Source: an uncultured Flavobacteriaceae bacterium
GTDB taxonomy: Bacteria; Bacteroidota; Bacteroidia; Flavobacteriales; Flavobacteriaceae
NCBI GenBank assembly: GCA_943788165.1
Contig: CALSPF010000001.1
Location: 620,001-684,000 of the forward strand
Direction: 5' to 3'
Length of the DNA stretch: 64,000 nucleotides
This document shows positions 61,679-64,000 of the stretch, in pieces. The notes under the pieces are model-generated. The model ran no database searches and was not told the origin of the DNA. It saw nothing but the letters and a program-made list of their open reading frames with translations. How positions within the stretch are numbered: position 1 is the stretch's first letter; each line of letters begins with the position of its first letter. A program made the position numbers and the translations under genes.

Positions 61679-62190
61679 ATATTGATCAACTCCATTTGAG
61701 GTCGCTGGTTACAACCGATATTGATTTTCTTTTTGCCATAGAAAACGATCGGTCTTTGTGGCACCTCTCCAATACTGTGATTCCATATTCTCGAGACGTA
61801 TTAGAAAAATATATAGCCAATGCACATCAAAATATCTTTAGCGTAAAACAGCAGCGTTTTGTGCTGACTAATACAGCACAGACGCCTTTAGGATTGGTCG
61901 ATTTGTATGATTTTGATGCCATTCACAAGCGTGCAGGGGTGGGTATTGTTGTTCAAGCAAAAAGCCGTGGTAAAGGGTGGGCGAAAAAAGCATTAAATTT
62001 GGTGGAAGAAATTGCCTTTAATCAGCTGAAATTGCATCAATTGTACGCAGGTGTAGGAGAGGATAATGTAGCGAGTTTAGCTTTGTTTGAAGCGCTTGGC
62101 TATGAACGTACTGCTGTCAAAAAAGATTGGAATTTTTATCATAATCGCTACCACGATGAGGTGGTATTTCAAAAAATAAAACATGTATAA
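61675..62190 (+). CDS. GNAT-family N-acetyltransferase
   Basis: A 171-residue acetyltransferase of the RimJ/RimL/SpeG-like branch: LHLRSLVTTDIDFLFAIEND, GLVDLYDFDAIHKRAGVGIV, the acetyl-CoA loop QAKSRGKGWAKKAL, and HQLYAGVGEDNVASLALFEA with LGYERT. The acceptor (protein N-terminus, polyamine or other) is unknown. It overlaps dapF by four bases and mltG by eight. Confidence 0.9.
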   Translation: MNIDQLHLRSLVTTDIDFLFAIENDRSLWHLSNTVIPYSRDVLEKYIANAHQNIFSVKQQRFVLTNTAQTPLGLVDLYDFDAIHKRAGVGIVVQAKSRGKGWAKKALNLVEEIAFNQLKLHQLYAGVGEDNVASLALFEALGYERTAVKKDWNFYHNRYHDEVVFQKIKHV

Positions 62191-63226
62191 ACGCAAAATT
62201 GGCTTGGCCATCCTACTGATCATTACTGCCATTGGTTTTTATTTTACCTATACATTTTACCGGGTGTTCTTTTCCCCAAATACCTCCTTTAACAATGCAA
62301 CTTCCTATGTGTTTATTGCCACAGATGGTTCTGTAAACGCATTGATGGAAGACCTAGCTCCTTTGTTGGATTCGCCAGAAGATTTTCGTGTAGCCGCCCA
62401 AAAGAAAGGATATTTAGACCGCATTCGTGGCGGGAAATATGCCATAAAGAAAGGGATGAATAATAACAAAATTATCAATAATTTACGGGTAAGCTCTTTG
62501 CCAGTGAAGGTTACGTTTAATAACCAGGAGCGTTTAGCTAATTTGGTGGGTAGAATTTCAACCCAAATTGAGGCGGATAGTCTATCGCTAATCGAACAGT
62601 TTCTTGACACAGCTTTTTTAAATGAAAATGGATTTACGCCAGAGACAGCTTTGGCGATGTATTTACCGAATTCCTATCAGTTTTTTTGGAATACCTCTGC
62701 AAAAGATTTCCAGCAGCGTATGCTGAAAGAGTACAAGAGTTTTTGGACACCCAAGCGACTTGAAGCTGCAGAAGAAAAAGGATTGACACCCATCGAAGTA
62801 ATCAGCTTGGCCTCGATCGTACACAAAGAATCTGTTAAAGTAGAAGAGCGTCCAGTTATCGCTCAAGTGTATTTAAATCGGTTGAGAAAGCGAATGCGTT
62901 TGCAGGCTGATCCTACCGTAATTTATGCCTTGAAAAAGGATGTAAATGACTTTGCCATGATTATTCGTAGGGTACTAAAAAAAGACTTAAAAATTAAATC
63001 GCCCTACAATACTTATCGAATAAAAGGTCTACCTCCTGGGCCCATTGGGATGCCAGATGTTTCGGCCATCGATGCAGTTCTCTTTCCAAAGCAGAACAAC
63101 TACCTTTATTTTGTGGCCGATCCTACCAAACCTGGGTACCACGATTTTTCAACAAGTTTACGGGAACACAACCGAAAAGCGAAGCGCTATTACCATTGGC
63201 TGAATCAACAGCGTTTATATCGCTAG
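62183..63226 (+). CDS. mltG: Endolytic murein transglycosylase
   Basis: Cuts nascent peptidoglycan glycan strands and so sets their length. The 347-residue protein has one N-terminal membrane helix (IGLAILLIITAIGFYFTYTF), a LysM-like part (RIRGGKYAIKKGMNNNKIIN), and the YceG catalytic domain with LYLPNSYQFFWNT, SLASIVHKESVKVEERP (catalytic Glu in HKE) and LQADPTVIYAL, GLPPGPIGMP near the end. It is the last gene of the dapF operon and its 3' end overlaps the convergent methyltransferase gene by 12 bases. Confidence 0.95.
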   Translation: MYKRKIGLAILLIITAIGFYFTYTFYRVFFSPNTSFNNATSYVFIATDGSVNALMEDLAPLLDSPEDFRVAAQKKGYLDRIRGGKYAIKKGMNNNKIINNLRVSSLPVKVTFNNQERLANLVGRISTQIEADSLSLIEQFLDTAFLNENGFTPETALAMYLPNSYQFFWNTSAKDFQQRMLKEYKSFWTPKRLEAAEEKGLTPIEVISLASIVHKESVKVEERPVIAQVYLNRLRKRMRLQADPTVIYALKKDVNDFAMIIRRVLKKDLKIKSPYNTYRIKGLPPGPIGMPDVSAIDAVLFPKQNNYLYFVADPTKPGYHDFSTSLREHNRKAKRYYHWLNQQRLYR

Positions 63227-63955
63227 TTCTTTGTGAAAGAGGAAAATAGCGGGTCTTTTTTGAAGATCTACTTTGATTTTTTTCCACTGTTTTATGGGCG
63301 CAGATTTCACCCATTCTGTCGGTAAAGTTAAATCGCAAGCTATACTCAATTGAGTGGTGGGAGAGAGGGTTTTGATAAAATCGTTGAGGAGTTGTTCATT
63401 GCGATAAGGGGTTTCAATAAAGGCCTGAGTTTGATCGTAATCTCCTGAATGTTTTTCTAAGCGTTTAATTGCCCACGAACGTTCTTGTTTGTCGATAGGT
63501 AAATAACCATTAAAAGCAAAAGACTGTCCATTCATGCCTGAGGCCATTATGGCTAATAAAATAGACGAAGGGCCAACCAATGGCTTGATAATAAAGTTTT
63601 TAGCATGGGCGCGTTTAACCATTACTGCTCCTGGGTCTGCTATGCCAGGGCAACCTGCATCGGACAAGAGGCCCATTGAGAGCCCCTTTTCCATGGGGGC
63701 TAGATAGGTTTGTAATTCCATGGGATCGCTAAACTTATTCAATGGGAACAGGACTAGTTCGTCTTGTTTCTTTTGGGGAGCAATACGTTTAATGAAGCGT
63801 CTGGCTTCTTTCTCGTTTTCTACAATAAAATGGGTGAGGGGTTCAATGGTCTTTCGAATGGTTAAGGGCAGCACCTCCATTGGCGGATTGTCTCCCAAAG
63901 TACAGGGAATCAAATAGAGGACTGGGTTCTTTTCTGTTGCTAGGATGGGTTCCAT
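63215..63955 (-). CDS. RsmI-like SAM-dependent methyltransferase
   Basis: A 246-residue tetrapyrrole-methylase-fold protein related to RsmI, which 2'-O-methylates C1402 of 16S rRNA. It starts PVLYLIPCTLGDNPPMEVLP. It has LLSDAGCPGIADPGAVMVKR (SAM-binding), VGPSSILLAIMASGMNGQSF and FIETPYRNEQLLNDF. The N-terminus (TLGDN rather than TPIGN) differs from classical RsmI, as in the shorter Bacteroidota group, so the target may differ. Confidence 0.87.
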   Translation of the reverse strand: MEPILATEKNPVLYLIPCTLGDNPPMEVLPLTIRKTIEPLTHFIVENEKEARRFIKRIAPQKKQDELVLFPLNKFSDPMELQTYLAPMEKGLSMGLLSDAGCPGIADPGAVMVKRAHAKNFIIKPLVGPSSILLAIMASGMNGQSFAFNGYLPIDKQERSWAIKRLEKHSGDYDQTQAFIETPYRNEQLLNDFIKTLSPTTQLSIACDLTLPTEWVKSAPIKQWKKIKVDLQKRPAIFLFHKELAI

Positions 63956-64000
63956 TGATCGAGAATTTTTTTACAGGCTGTATATATTTTTTTGTACACA

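Overview
The window looks like chromosomal DNA of a member of the Bacteroidota, most likely a (marine) Flavobacteriaceae. The signs are a SusC/SusD pair, a type IX secretion sorting domain, a bacillithiol gene (bshB1), a two-gene transketolase, the thrS-infC-rpmI-rplT cluster, DUF1599, DUF3050, DUF4293 and DUF6095-type proteins, an AT-rich composition, and many TAnnTTTG-type -7 promoter boxes with almost no Shine-Dalgarno sequences. Function calls rest on motifs, lengths and gene order read by eye; no database search was run.

Layout. 1-11.4 kb is housekeeping: a truncated DUF4293 gene, a YfcE-like phosphoesterase, truA, an MsbA-like ABC exporter, cdaA (c-di-AMP synthesis), folP, DUF1599, an orphan OppB-like permease, tpiA-prmA-clpS, a glutathione peroxidase, a trans-sulfuration enzyme, bshB1 and tRNA-His. 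11.5-12.6 kb, next to tRNA-His, holds decayed mobile-element-like fragments on the minus strand around an intact double Kazal-domain lipoprotein gene. 12.7-25.9 kb is an amino-sugar polysaccharide utilization locus: SusC, SusD, secreted PIG-L deacetylase, MFS transporter, ROK kinase, a frameshifted PL26/YetA-like lyase, a secreted metallo-beta-lactamase-fold hydrolase, and convergently a NagB/PIG-L fusion. No nagA and no dedicated regulator is visible in it.

26-32.4 kb carries a beta-barrel protein, an M28 peptidase, DUF3050, a LysE exporter, an HMG-CoA-lyase-like enzyme, and a porin / FMN-binding protein / 4-TM membrane protein group whose two promoters carry three nearly identical 23-bp inverted-repeat operators. 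32.4-43.8 kb has guaB, a sorting-domain-only protein, two SurA-like isomerases, crtZ, crtB and a CarH-like MerR regulator (carotenoids), three tRNAs (Leu, Lys, Lys), aroK, a phosphoribosyltransferase, a decaying YHS / ATP-grasp / DinB locus, an S4 protein and an FKBP lipoprotein with calcium-binding repeats. 43.8-64 kb is again mostly core: split transketolase, tgt, an LptF/G permease, accA, dnaB, rplT-rpmI-infC-thrS (infC apparently starting at AUA), DUF6095, murQ, icd, rplS, trmD, an HtrA protease, dapF, a GNAT acetyltransferase, mltG and an RsmI-like methyltransferase.

The most interesting systems are the NagA-less amino-sugar locus beside a tRNA-linked scar, the operator-controlled porin/FMN-binding/membrane-protein group, and the predicted B12-dependent light-sensing control of carotenoid genes.
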